Source of the DNA: Bradyrhizobium sp. C9 | GTDB taxonomy: Bacteria > Pseudomonadota > Alphaproteobacteria > Rhizobiales > Xanthobacteraceae | Length of the DNA stretch: 64,000 nt | Direction: 5' to 3' | Assembly: GCF_002532045.1 (NCBI RefSeq) | Contig: NZ_NWTG01000026.1 | Coordinates: forward strand, 23,688-87,687 | Shown: positions 43,980 through 56,300 of the stretch, piece by piece | Layout: every line of letters begins with the position of its first letter | Numbering within the stretch: position 1 is the first letter of the stretch | Notes under the pieces: model-generated | Seen by the model: only the letters and a program-made list of their open reading frames with translations | Database searches by the model: none | What the model was told of the DNA's origin: nothing | Position numbers and translations under genes: made by a program

Positions 43980-44219
43980 TGGTCATCCCAAAGTGGTGCT
44001 GGCGATAAGGGTATCGCTCCACGCGTTTACAGTTTCTTTCGCCATTAGCTTGGATTTCGAACTCCGTTCCCCCACGGAGAACCCCGGTAATCCCACTACG
44101 ATGTGGACTTAGAACGAATCGGGGATCATCGGAATCTATGTGCCCAGAACGCGGAATACGGCCCCTCGGTAGGACTACTGAGAACACCGGGCCACGCATG
44201 GTTGCGACAGGGTTAAGTT

Positions 44220-44257
44220 CAAACTAGGCCACTCGAAATTTCAAAGTAGGCCACTGG
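44220..44257. repeat. Short direct repeats, possible IS21-type end remnant
   Basis: CAAACTAGGCCACTCG (44220-44235) and CAAAGTAGGCCACTGG (44242-44257) are repeats spaced 22 bases apart. Multiple short repeats containing TAGGCCACT are typical of IS21-family ends. No transposase gene is present. Confidence 0.45.
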
Positions 44258-44291
44258 GGATGGAAACAGGCCAGCACCGACGCGCCGAAAA

Positions 44292-44306
44292 GAACATATT
44301 GCGAAC
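44292..44306 (+). promoter_or_regulatory. LexA box of recA
   Basis: GAAC-ATATTGC-GAAC matches the rhizobial SOS box GAAC-N7-GAAC. It lies about 105 bases before the recA start. A third GAAC occurs 3 bases further on. Confidence 0.88.
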
Positions 44307-44410
44307 ATAGAACAAACGTGGTACGAGATTCCTATCAACAACGCATTCCGCCCGAGCTCATCTCCCGTTTTTCCCGCTAGCGAATCCCCGCCATAAGGAG
44401 CACATCCCAA

Positions 44411-45499
<1,089 letters not shown>

Positions 45500-45507
45500 G
45501 CCTCGGG

Positions 45508-45549
45508 CATGATCCGGAAAAGCGCGAAGCGGTTTTCCGAAAGATCATG
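45508..45549. repeat. Short intergenic palindrome
   Basis: CATGATC-CGGAAAA...TTTTCCG-AAA-GATCATG forms a near-perfect stem 9 bases after the recA stop. It may end recA transcription. Confidence 0.75.
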
Positions 45550-45654
45550 TTCGAACGATCAAATCATTTCGCTGCAAGCGGGCGCTGAGGACGTTGAGTT
45601 GCCGACGTCTTCGGCGCCCGTTTGGTTTTGTGCGGCGTTCAGTGAGTTGAAGCG

Positions 45655-46629
45655 GTGAAGCGTCTGATCTTGAGTAATCCATCCGGGCTCGACCTGAAGC
45701 GCGCAGGTCTGGGCGACGCGGTGCTTCCGCTTTCATTTCGTTTCGGCTGTGGCATGCTGCCTTCGCCACGAGCGCTGGCGGCCTATTTCGGCGTGCGAGC
45801 GGGCCAGAAGCCGGGGAATCATTGGTCCGATTGGATTTCCCCGTCGGCGAAGCGCGCGACTTGGAAGGACCTCGCGTTCAACGATTATTGCCAGTCGTTC
45901 GACATCATCGAATTGTGGTTTGACCCTGATCCAAACGATCAGCTGCAGTTGATCTGGGTGCTCGACCAGTTTCATGCTCAGCCGGACATGTTGGCGAAGC
46001 TGAAATTGCGTCTCGTCGGCTTCAGCCTGCTAACGATGGACCCGGCATGGCGCGGTTGGAACGAGGTCCCGCTGGCTAACATCCGACCTGCGGATATCGA
46101 GACGGCCAGCATGTGCTGGCAGGCGTATCGGGCGACAACTCCGGAGGCGTGCTTCGATGCGGTGCACCGCGACCTGAGTGCGTTTCCGTTGCTGAGGCCG
46201 GCTCTGCTTGATCTGCTCTGCGAACTGCCGTGGAGCGGATCGGGACTTGGTGCGACCGAGATACGGCTGCTTGAGCTGATCGCTGCGGGTTTCATGGGCA
46301 CGAACGCGCTGCTCTATCTTCGCGGCTTTCGCCAGCGTGGCGTCTTCAACGACATGGAAATCGGCGGGCTGCTCGAAGGGCTTGCGCATGGACCGCGGCC
46401 GGTGATCGCTGGGCTCGACGATGACTTGCGTGTCATCGAACCCGGGAATGCACGGGCGCGTCTTGAGGCCTACCAGCGAAGCCGCTTGTCGATCACCGAG
46501 TTTGGCAAGGCAGTCCTTGCCCACGAGGCAGACTTCACCGATCACAATCCGATCAATCGCTGGTGGGGCGGCACGCATCTCACCAACGACAACCTCTGGC
46601 GCTGGGCTCCGGCATTGACGAAGCCCTAG
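45655..46629 (+). CDS. DUF1835-like conserved protein
   Basis: The 324-residue protein starts with a parallel-sheet-like motif (MKRLILSNPSGLDLKRAGLGDAVLPLSF). It contains DIIELWFDPDPNDQLQLIWVLDQFH and ends with the strongly conserved DHNPINRWWGGTHLTNDNLWRWAPAL. These features match DUF1835-type proteins common in alphaproteobacteria. The function is unknown. The GTG start at 45655 fits the conserved N-terminus, though no ribosome site is evident. Confidence 0.72.
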   Translation: MKRLILSNPSGLDLKRAGLGDAVLPLSFRFGCGMLPSPRALAAYFGVRAGQKPGNHWSDWISPSAKRATWKDLAFNDYCQSFDIIELWFDPDPNDQLQLIWVLDQFHAQPDMLAKLKLRLVGFSLLTMDPAWRGWNEVPLANIRPADIETASMCWQAYRATTPEACFDAVHRDLSAFPLLRPALLDLLCELPWSGSGLGATEIRLLELIAAGFMGTNALLYLRGFRQRGVFNDMEIGGLLEGLAHGPRPVIAGLDDDLRVIEPGNARARLEAYQRSRLSITEFGKAVLAHEADFTDHNPINRWWGGTHLTNDNLWRWAPALTKP

Positions 46630-46647
46630 CGTTTGGCTCTCGCCGGC

Positions 46648-47085
46648 CTACCCGCGCGCCAGCGCCTTTTCTCGGCTCGCGACCAGCGCCCGCAAATCTT
46701 CCGTCACGGCGACCGATTGATGGGTCTTCTGGTCGGTCGCGACCCAGATGATCTCGCCGGTGGCGCGGAGATCGTCGGAGCCCTTGGCGAAGATCGCGAG
46801 CGCCAGGTTGATCGAGGAGCGGCCGATCCTGGCGACCCGCACGCAGACCTCGATATCCTCGTCGAACCGGATCGGCGCCTTGTATTCGACCACCGATTTC
46901 ACGGTGTGGAAGTCGATGCCGGTCCGCGCCACCTCGCCGAGATAGTCGTAACCGAGCGCGCGGAAATATTCGGTGATGGCGGTGTCGAAATAGGTCAGGT
47001 AGTGCGCGTTGAACACCACGGCCTGCGCGTCGACCTCGGAATAGCGGACGCGAAACGGGAAATGAAACCAGAATTCCTCGCGCAT
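46648..47085 (-). CDS. Acyl-CoA thioesterase (4HBT hot-dog family)
   Basis: The 145-residue protein has the 4-hydroxybenzoyl-CoA thioesterase pattern: RVRYSEVDAQAVVFNAHYLTYFDTAITEYFRALGY with catalytic Asp in EVDAQ, then YKAPIRFDEDIEVCVRVARIGRSSINLALAI. It probably hydrolyses short acyl-CoAs. GGGGG lies 5 bases before the ATG at 47085. It is downstream of gcvP on the same strand but separated by a terminator. Confidence 0.9.
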   Translation of the reverse strand: MREEFWFHFPFRVRYSEVDAQAVVFNAHYLTYFDTAITEYFRALGYDYLGEVARTGIDFHTVKSVVEYKAPIRFDEDIEVCVRVARIGRSSINLALAIFAKGSDDLRATGEIIWVATDQKTHQSVAVTEDLRALVASREKALARG

Positions 47086-47192
47086 GTATCCCCCTGCCGC
47101 GGGCCGCCCGCGGCTATCGTTGGCCTCGCGTCCGCTTTGACCGGTGCAGGTCGCGGACGGGCGAAACGCCGAATTCTTTTCGTTGCAGATGA

Positions 47193-47218
47193 CAGGTTGA
47201 GCCGGAGGGCTCAACCTG
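47193..47218. terminator. Hairpin after gcvP
   Basis: CAGGTTGAGCC/GGCTCAACCTG is a perfect 11-bp stem with a 4-base loop between the end of gcvP and the thioesterase gene. There is no T run on the minus strand, so it may instead be a stabilising hairpin. Confidence 0.55.
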
Positions 47219-47267
47219 CGCTTTGATATCCGGGCGACGCGAGCGCCTCCCGAGACACGTCGCCCGA

Positions 47268-50141
<2,874 letters not shown>

Positions 50142-50163
50142 GGCGAGATCCTTGGGATGATCC

Positions 50164-50529
50164 TCAGGCGGTGTGTGCGGCGTAGGCGGCTTCATCCATC
50201 AGGCCGCCGAGTTCGCCCTTGTCGGCAATCTTCAGCTTGAAGAACCAGGCCTTGCCGCCGGCATCCGAATTGACCAGCGCGGGCTCGGCGGCGAGCGCTT
50301 CGTTGACCTCGATCACATCGCCGGTGATCGGCGCGTAGACATCGGAGGCCGCCTTGACCGATTCGACGACGGCGGCGGCCTCGGCCTTCTTCAGGCTGCG
50401 GCCGACCTTGGGCAGTTCGACGAACACGACGTCGCCGAGCTGCGATTGCGCGTAGTCGGTGATCCCGATCGTGGCGACGTCGCCCTCGATGCGGAGCCAT
50501 TCGTGGTCGGACGTGTACAGCGTCGTCAT
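50164..50529 (-). CDS. gcvH: Glycine cleavage system H protein
   Basis: The 121-residue protein carries the lipoyl domain with Lys59 (AVVESVKAASDVYAPITG) as attachment site. It shuttles the aminomethyl group between GcvP, GcvT and the L protein. Length and motifs match the family. It lies in the middle of the gcv operon. Confidence 0.97.
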   Translation of the reverse strand: MTTLYTSDHEWLRIEGDVATIGITDYAQSQLGDVVFVELPKVGRSLKKAEAAAVVESVKAASDVYAPITGDVIEVNEALAAEPALVNSDAGGKAWFFKLKIADKGELGGLMDEAAYAAHTA

Positions 50530-50548
50530 GGGGTCGATCCTTCAGCGT

Positions 50549-51694
50549 TTAGCGTTTGTAGGTATTGGGGACGAAGGGCGTGGCGGCGACCTTGAGCGGT
50601 AGCCGTTGGCCGCGCACTTCGGCGAAAACGGTGGTGTCGAGCGCGGAAAGCGAGGTCGGCAGATAGCCCATCGCAACCGGCGCATTGAGGCTCGGGCCGA
50701 AACCGCCCGAGGTCACCTTGCCGATCTGTTCGGTCGAGGTCGGATCGGCGAACAGGGCGGCGCCTTCGCGCACCGGTGCGCGGCCGTCGGGCCTCAACCC
50801 GACGCGGCGGCGGGCAGCGCCTTGTGCGAACTGGGCGAGGATCTTGTCGGCGCCGGGAAAACCGCCGGCGCGGGCGCCGCCGCTGCGGCGGACCTTCTGC
50901 ACCGACCATTCCAGCGCGCCTTCGACCGGGGTCGTCGTGGTGTCGATATCGTGGCCATAGAGGCAAAGCCCGGCTTCGAGCCGCAGGCTGTCGCGCGCGC
51001 CGAGCCCGATCGGCAGCACGTCGGGATTGTCCAGCAGTGCGGTGACCAGGGCCTCCGCCTTGCCCGCGGGCACGGAAATCTCAAAACCGTCCTCGCCGGT
51101 ATAGCCGGAGCGCGAGACGAAGCAGTCGATGTCGGCGACGCGGCGCGGTCCGGCGTCCATGAATTTCATCGAACTGACATCTGGGCAAAGCTTCGCCAGC
51201 GCCGACTCGGCTTTCGGCCCCTGCAGCGCGATCAGCGCGCGGTCGGCCAGCGACACGATCTCGCAGGTGTCCGAGAGATGCGCCCGCAGATGCGCCTCGT
51301 CCTCGGCCTTGCAGGCGGCGTTGACCACCAGGAACAGGTGATCGCCGAAATTCGCCACCATCAGGTCGTCGAGCAGGCCGCCGTCGTCGTTGGTGAATTG
51401 CGCGTAGCGCTGCCGTCCCGGCGCGATGCCGACGATGTCCTGCGGCACCAGTTTTTCCAGCGCGAGCGCCGCGTCGCCGACGTTGCCGGATTTGGCCTTC
51501 AGCACGAGCTGTCCCATATGGGACACGTCGAACAGGCCGGCTTCCTTGCGGGTGTGCAGGTGCTCCTTGAGCACGCCGGCCGTGTATTGCACCGGCATGT
51601 CGTAGCCGGCGAACGGCACCATCTTGGCGCCGCGCGCCAGATGCAGCGCATGCAGCGGGGTCTGTTTCAGCGGAGAGGTTTCGCGCGCAAGCAT
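50549..51694 (-). CDS. gcvT: Aminomethyltransferase, T protein of the glycine cleavage system
   Basis: The 381-residue protein contains the folate-binding layout (FAGYDMPVQYTAGVLKEHLHTRKEAGLFDVSHMGQ, SGYTGEDGFEISVPAGKAEAL, ARDSLRLEAGLCLYGHDID). It releases ammonia and makes 5,10-methylene-tetrahydrofolate. It is the first gene of the operon, with a glycine riboswitch in its leader. ATG 51694 is preferred to GTG 51697. Confidence 0.97.
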   Translation of the reverse strand: MLARETSPLKQTPLHALHLARGAKMVPFAGYDMPVQYTAGVLKEHLHTRKEAGLFDVSHMGQLVLKAKSGNVGDAALALEKLVPQDIVGIAPGRQRYAQFTNDDGGLLDDLMVANFGDHLFLVVNAACKAEDEAHLRAHLSDTCEIVSLADRALIALQGPKAESALAKLCPDVSSMKFMDAGPRRVADIDCFVSRSGYTGEDGFEISVPAGKAEALVTALLDNPDVLPIGLGARDSLRLEAGLCLYGHDIDTTTTPVEGALEWSVQKVRRSGGARAGGFPGADKILAQFAQGAARRRVGLRPDGRAPVREGAALFADPTSTEQIGKVTSGGFGPSLNAPVAMGYLPTSLSALDTTVFAEVRGQRLPLKVAATPFVPNTYKR

Positions 51695-51754
51695 CACAGG
51701 GCCCTCGCGGTTCCCGCCGGGGACCTATTTCCCCTTGAGAAACCTGCAGAAAGC

Positions 51755-51920
51755 CCCATCTGTCGCTGTGCCTGAGAGTATTATCCCGTCGGCGGGCGCG
51801 TCGGGGAGAACCCCAGCGCCTCTTTCCAGATGTCAGACGTCACGCGGTCCTTTTGCCTGAGAGTTTCCGGGGCGGTTGCTCCTTCGGCGCCGGCGGCAAA
51901 GCCGGTCTCTCCCGACGTGA
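51755..51920 (-). ncRNA. Tandem glycine riboswitch in the gcvT leader
   Basis: Aptamer I (about 51920-51841) has GGGAGAGACCGG, CGCCGAAGGAGCAA and CTCTCAGGCAAAAGGAC. Aptamer II (about 51831-51755) has GAAAGAGGCGC and CTCTCAGGCACAGCGAC. This is the usual two-aptamer glycine sensor. It turns on the glycine cleavage genes when glycine is abundant. Confidence 0.94.
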
Positions 51921-52128
51921 CGGGGTAACAGGTAGGTAGAAAACACGGCGCCACCAAGACTGTCAACGCAGCTGCAGCAACTATCCAACGGGGCTTTGTG
52001 CTGCCGCGGCAAGCCCATGATCCGCCTGCACAGTTTCTGGACACCGCAGCTGGCAATGTCTAAAAGCGTTCGGCCGGAAAATGACGCCTTTTTGCGGCTG
52101 GCCGGCCCCTTTTTCCGATTGGATGAAC

Positions 52129-54801
52129 ATGAGCAGCGTCAACGACATCAGGTCGACATTTCTGAACTTCTTCAAGGAGAACGGCCACGAGATCGTGGCG
52201 TCGTCGCCGCTGGTTCCGCGCAACGACCCGACCCTGATGTTCACCAATGCCGGCATGGTGCAGTTCAAGAACGTCTTCACCGGCGTCGAGAAGCGCGCCT
52301 ATCAGCGCGCCACGACGTCGCAGAAGTGCGTCCGTGCCGGCGGCAAGCATAACGACCTCGACAATGTCGGCTACACCGCGCGCCATCTCACCTTCTTCGA
52401 GATGCTCGGCAACTTCTCGTTCGGCGACTACTTCAAGGAGCGCGCGATCGAGCTCGCCTGGAATCTGATCACCAAGGATTTCGGGCTGAAGAAGGACAAG
52501 CTGCTGGTCACCGTCTACCACACCGACGACGAGGCGGCCGGCTACTGGAAAAAGATCGCGGGCTTCTCGGATGACCGCATCATCCGTATCCCGACCTCGG
52601 ACAATTTCTGGGCGATGGGCGATACCGGCCCGTGCGGTCCGTGCTCCGAGATCTTCATCGATCGCGGCGAGCATATCTGGGGCGGCCCTCCGGGCAGCCC
52701 GGAGGAGGATGGCGATCGCTTCCTCGAATTCTGGAATCTGGTGTTCATGCAGTACGAGCAGGTGACGAAGGAGGAGCGCGTGGCGCTGCCGCGTCCCTCG
52801 ATCGACACCGGCATGGGGCTGGAGCGCATGGCCTGCATCCTGCAGGGCGTCGAGAGCGTGTTCGAGACCGATCTGTTCCGCCATCTGATCGATGCGGCCG
52901 CATCGGCCCTCGGCCATGGGCCGAACGCGCAGAACGTGGCGTCGTACCGGGTGATCGCCGACCATCTGCGCTCCTCGGCGTTCCTGATCGCCGACGGCGT
53001 GCTGCCGTCGAACGAGGGCCGCGGCTATGTGCTGCGCCGGATCATGCGCCGCGCGATGCGCCATGCGCAGCTCTTGGGCGCGAGCGAGCCGCTGATGCAT
53101 CGCCTGGTCTGGGCGCTGGTCCGCGAGATGGGCCAGGCCTATCCGGACCTGGTGCGCGCGGAGAAGCTGATCGAGGAGACGCTGCAGCTGGAGGAGACCC
53201 GCTTCCGCAAGACTCTGGTGCGCGGCCTGTCGATCCTCGACGAGAAGAGCGCCGGCCTCAAGAAGGGCGACATGTTCGACGGCGACACCGCGTTCACGCT
53301 GTACGACACTTACGGATTCCCGCTGGACCTGACGCAGGACGCGCTGAAATCGCGCGGCATCAGCGTCGACCAGGCCTCGTTCACCGACGCGATGAACCGA
53401 CAGCGCGAGAAGGCGCGCGCCTCCTGGGCCGGCTCCGGCGAAGCGGCGACCGAGACGATCTGGTTCCCGCTGCGCGAGAAGCTCGGCGCGACGGAGTTTT
53501 TGGGCTACGAGACCGAGAGCGCGGAAGGCGTGGTGACGGCGCTGGTCAAGGACGGCGCCGAGGTCGGCGGCCTCAAGACCGGCGAGAGCGGCGCGATCGT
53601 GCTGAACCAGACGCCGTTCTATGCGGAGTCCGGTGGTCAGGTCGGCGACGTCGGCATCCTCACCGGCGAGGGCGTCAAGTTCCGCGTCACCGACATGCAG
53701 AAGAAGGCCGGCGACCTGTTCGTGCATGTCGGCACGGTAGAGCAGGGCACGCTGAATGTCGGCACCGCCCTGCAGCTCGAGGTCGATCACGCCAGGCGTT
53801 CGTCGATCCGCGCCAACCACTCGGCAACGCATCTGTTGCACGAGGCGCTGCGCCAGGTGCTCGGCGATCACATCGCGCAGCGCGGCTCGTTGGTCGCGCC
53901 CGATCGCCTGCGCTTCGATTTCGTGCATCCGAAGCCGATCACCCCGGAAGAGCTCGCCCGCGTCGAGGACATCGCCAACGACGTCGTGCTCGAGAATGAC
54001 GAGGTGACGACCCGCATCATGGGTGTCGATGACGCCCGCGAGGCCGGTGCGCGTGCATTGTTCGGCGAGAAATACGGCGACGAGGTTCGCGTCGTCTCGA
54101 TGGGCAAGAGCGCCCGCGAGCACGGTCAGAACGCGCTCGGCTGGTCGGTCGAGCTCTGCGGCGGCACCCATGTTCGCCGCACCGGCGACATCGGCCTGAT
54201 TTCGGTGACCAGCGAGAGCGCGGTCGCCTCCGGCGTCCGCCGCATCGAGGCGCTGACCGGACATCACGCGCGAAAGCACGCCAATGACACCATGACACTG
54301 GCGAAGACCGCGGCGGCCGAGCTGCGCACCTCGATCGAGGATGTGCCGGCGCGCATCGCCGCCCTGATGGAGGAGCGCAAGAAGCTCGAGCGCGACCTGT
54401 CGGATGCCCGCAAGAAGCTCGCGATGGGCGGCGGAGCGTCGTCGAACGGTGCCGCCTCCGGCGTGCGCGAGGTCGGCAACGTCAAGCTGCTCGCGCGTGC
54501 GGTCGAGGGCGTCGAGACCAAGGACCTGAAGAGCCTGGTCGACGACGGCAAGAAGCAGATTGGCTCGGGCGTGGTCGCGATCGTCGGCGTCACCGAGGAC
54601 GGCAAGGCCGGCATCGTGGTCGGCGTCACCGCCGATCTGACCTCGCGCTTCAACGCGGTCGAGCTGGTGCGCAAGGGCTCCGAGGTGCTCGGCGGCAAGG
54701 GCGGCGGCGGCCGGCCCGACATGGCGCAGGCCGGCGGTCCCGACGGCGCCAAGGCGGACGCCGCGCTGTCGGCGATCGAGCAAGCGATGGCCAGCGCCTG
54801 A
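52129..54801 (+). CDS. alaS: Alanyl-tRNA synthetase
   Basis: The 890-residue protein has the class II catalytic domain (FTNAGMVQFKNVFTG, RHLTFFEMLGNFSFGDYFK, GPCGPCSEIFID), the editing domain with its zinc motif (HSATHLLHEALR, VELCGGTHVRRTGDIG) and the C-Ala domain with coiled coil. ATG 52129 (MSSVNDIRSTFLNFF) is used, as in orthologues; the frame extends to 52081 without a ribosome site. GTG of the next gene follows 12 bases after the stop. Confidence 0.97.
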   Translation: MSSVNDIRSTFLNFFKENGHEIVASSPLVPRNDPTLMFTNAGMVQFKNVFTGVEKRAYQRATTSQKCVRAGGKHNDLDNVGYTARHLTFFEMLGNFSFGDYFKERAIELAWNLITKDFGLKKDKLLVTVYHTDDEAAGYWKKIAGFSDDRIIRIPTSDNFWAMGDTGPCGPCSEIFIDRGEHIWGGPPGSPEEDGDRFLEFWNLVFMQYEQVTKEERVALPRPSIDTGMGLERMACILQGVESVFETDLFRHLIDAAASALGHGPNAQNVASYRVIADHLRSSAFLIADGVLPSNEGRGYVLRRIMRRAMRHAQLLGASEPLMHRLVWALVREMGQAYPDLVRAEKLIEETLQLEETRFRKTLVRGLSILDEKSAGLKKGDMFDGDTAFTLYDTYGFPLDLTQDALKSRGISVDQASFTDAMNRQREKARASWAGSGEAATETIWFPLREKLGATEFLGYETESAEGVVTALVKDGAEVGGLKTGESGAIVLNQTPFYAESGGQVGDVGILTGEGVKFRVTDMQKKAGDLFVHVGTVEQGTLNVGTALQLEVDHARRSSIRANHSATHLLHEALRQVLGDHIAQRGSLVAPDRLRFDFVHPKPITPEELARVEDIANDVVLENDEVTTRIMGVDDAREAGARALFGEKYGDEVRVVSMGKSAREHGQNALGWSVELCGGTHVRRTGDIGLISVTSESAVASGVRRIEALTGHHARKHANDTMTLAKTAAAELRTSIEDVPARIAALMEERKKLERDLSDARKKLAMGGGASSNGAASGVREVGNVKLLARAVEGVETKDLKSLVDDGKKQIGSGVVAIVGVTEDGKAGIVVGVTADLTSRFNAVELVRKGSEVLGGKGGGGRPDMAQAGGPDGAKADAALSAIEQAMASA

Positions 54802-54813
54802 CGGAGGTTGATC

Positions 54814-56058
54814 GTGGCGACGGCTCCGCTCAAGCCCACGATCAATCCCGGGCTCCGCGATCGTCTCTACGAGCTGCTCGAACGCGATGATCTGCCGCAT
54901 TCCGGCGGGTCGCGGTTTGCCGGGGTCATCGTCGCCATCATCGCCATCGACGTGCTGGCGGCGATCCTGGCCTCCGTGCCCGAGATCGACGCGCAGTTCG
55001 GCGGGCTGCTGACGACCATCGAGATTGCGGCGGTGGCGGCTTTCGCGCTGGAATATGCCGCGCGGCTCTGGAGCGTGGTCGGCCATTCCCTGCGTGACGT
55101 GACGGCGCCGCAGGCGCGGCTGGAATACGCCTTCTCGGCGCTCGGCGTGATCGACCTGCTCGCCTTCCTGCCGTCGGCCATCGCGCTTGCGATCGGTGAC
55201 AAGACCGCGCTGGTGCTGTTCGGCATGCTGCCGTTCCTGAAGCTGGTGCGTTATTCGACCGCGATGCGCTCGCTGCTGGCCGCGCTGCATGCCGAGCGGC
55301 GCACGCTGTTCGGCTGCGTCGTGATCCTGACCGGCGCGGTGCTGCTGTTCGCGTCGTTGCTTTATGCCATCGAGCACAAGGTGCAGCCGGACAAGTTCGG
55401 CACCATGCCGCAGGCGATGTGGTGGGCGATCGTGACGCTCGGCACGGTCGGTTACGGTGACGTCGTCCCGGTGACGTTGCTCGGCCGCATCGTCACCGTG
55501 GTCGCGATCGTGGTCGGCTTTGCGATGATCGCGTTGCCGGTCGCGATCATCTCGACCGCGTTCGCCGACGAGGTGCGGCGGCGCGACTTCGTGGTGACCT
55601 GGGGCATGCTGGCGCGGGTGCCGCTGTTCTCGCATCTTGGCGCGGCCGAGATCGCCGATATCATGCGGCTGTTGCGGTCGCAGACCATCGAGGCGGGCGA
55701 GATCCTGGTGCGACGCGGCGATGCGGCGTCATCGATGTATTTCATCACCGCCGGCGAGGTCGAGATCGACCTGCCGAGCCAGCGGGTGCGGCTCGGCGAC
55801 GGCACGTTCTTCGGCGAGATCGCGCTGCTGCGCCGGACCAGCCGATCCGGCACGGTGACGGCGATGCGGAAGACCAAGCTGCTGTTGCTCGACGCGCAGG
55901 ACTTTCATGCCCTGATCGAGCGGATGCCGGCGCTGGCAATGCATGTGAAGGACACCGCGGATGCGCGGCTGGCGGAGAGCGCTGGCGCCGGCGACGTTGC
56001 CGAGGCCGAAATCGCGCAGGCCAGTCCGGCCGGGACCGGCGGCGGTGACCGGGATTAG
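54814..56058 (+). CDS. Cyclic-nucleotide-gated-type potassium channel (MloK1-like)
   Basis: The 414-residue protein has six membrane helices, the K+ selectivity filter TVGYGD (residues 211-216) and a C-terminal cyclic nucleotide-binding domain with phosphate cassette FGEIALLRRTSRSGTVTAM. The fourth helix has few Arg residues, so it should be voltage-insensitive like MloK1 of Mesorhizobium. cAMP binding is inferred from the cassette Arg. GGAGG lies 6 bases before GTG 54814. It is probably co-transcribed with alaS. Confidence 0.92.
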   Translation: MATAPLKPTINPGLRDRLYELLERDDLPHSGGSRFAGVIVAIIAIDVLAAILASVPEIDAQFGGLLTTIEIAAVAAFALEYAARLWSVVGHSLRDVTAPQARLEYAFSALGVIDLLAFLPSAIALAIGDKTALVLFGMLPFLKLVRYSTAMRSLLAALHAERRTLFGCVVILTGAVLLFASLLYAIEHKVQPDKFGTMPQAMWWAIVTLGTVGYGDVVPVTLLGRIVTVVAIVVGFAMIALPVAIISTAFADEVRRRDFVVTWGMLARVPLFSHLGAAEIADIMRLLRSQTIEAGEILVRRGDAASSMYFITAGEVEIDLPSQRVRLGDGTFFGEIALLRRTSRSGTVTAMRKTKLLLLDAQDFHALIERMPALAMHVKDTADARLAESAGAGDVAEAEIAQASPAGTGGGDRD

Positions 56059-56300
56059 TCTGGCGCTCGCTGACTTTGCGGCCCGCATCCGAGGACGTAA
56101 AGACGCGCGAATGAACAAACCAGTTGCCGAAGCCTATCGCGGCTGCCAAATTCAACGGCAGTGACAAAGGTCGCGCAATTGTCCGGATCAACTACCCCGC
56201 CTGATCTCCTTGTCACCCAACGTGAAATCCAAAATCAGACCACGCATCGGCACGGAAAATTGCCCCGGTCCGCCCGGCCTCCCGCGAAAGAAGTAAGCGC

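Noticed and set aside
44219..44410. A 63-codon minus-strand frame before recA
   Set aside because: It covers the LexA box and repeats, and has no ribosome site or protein-like features.
52060..55635. A 1191-codon open frame on the minus strand opposite alaS and the channel gene
   Set aside because: It is rich in Arg, His, Ala, Asp and Gly without any motif. It mirrors the codon bias of the real plus-strand genes alaS and the channel gene, which have clear families.
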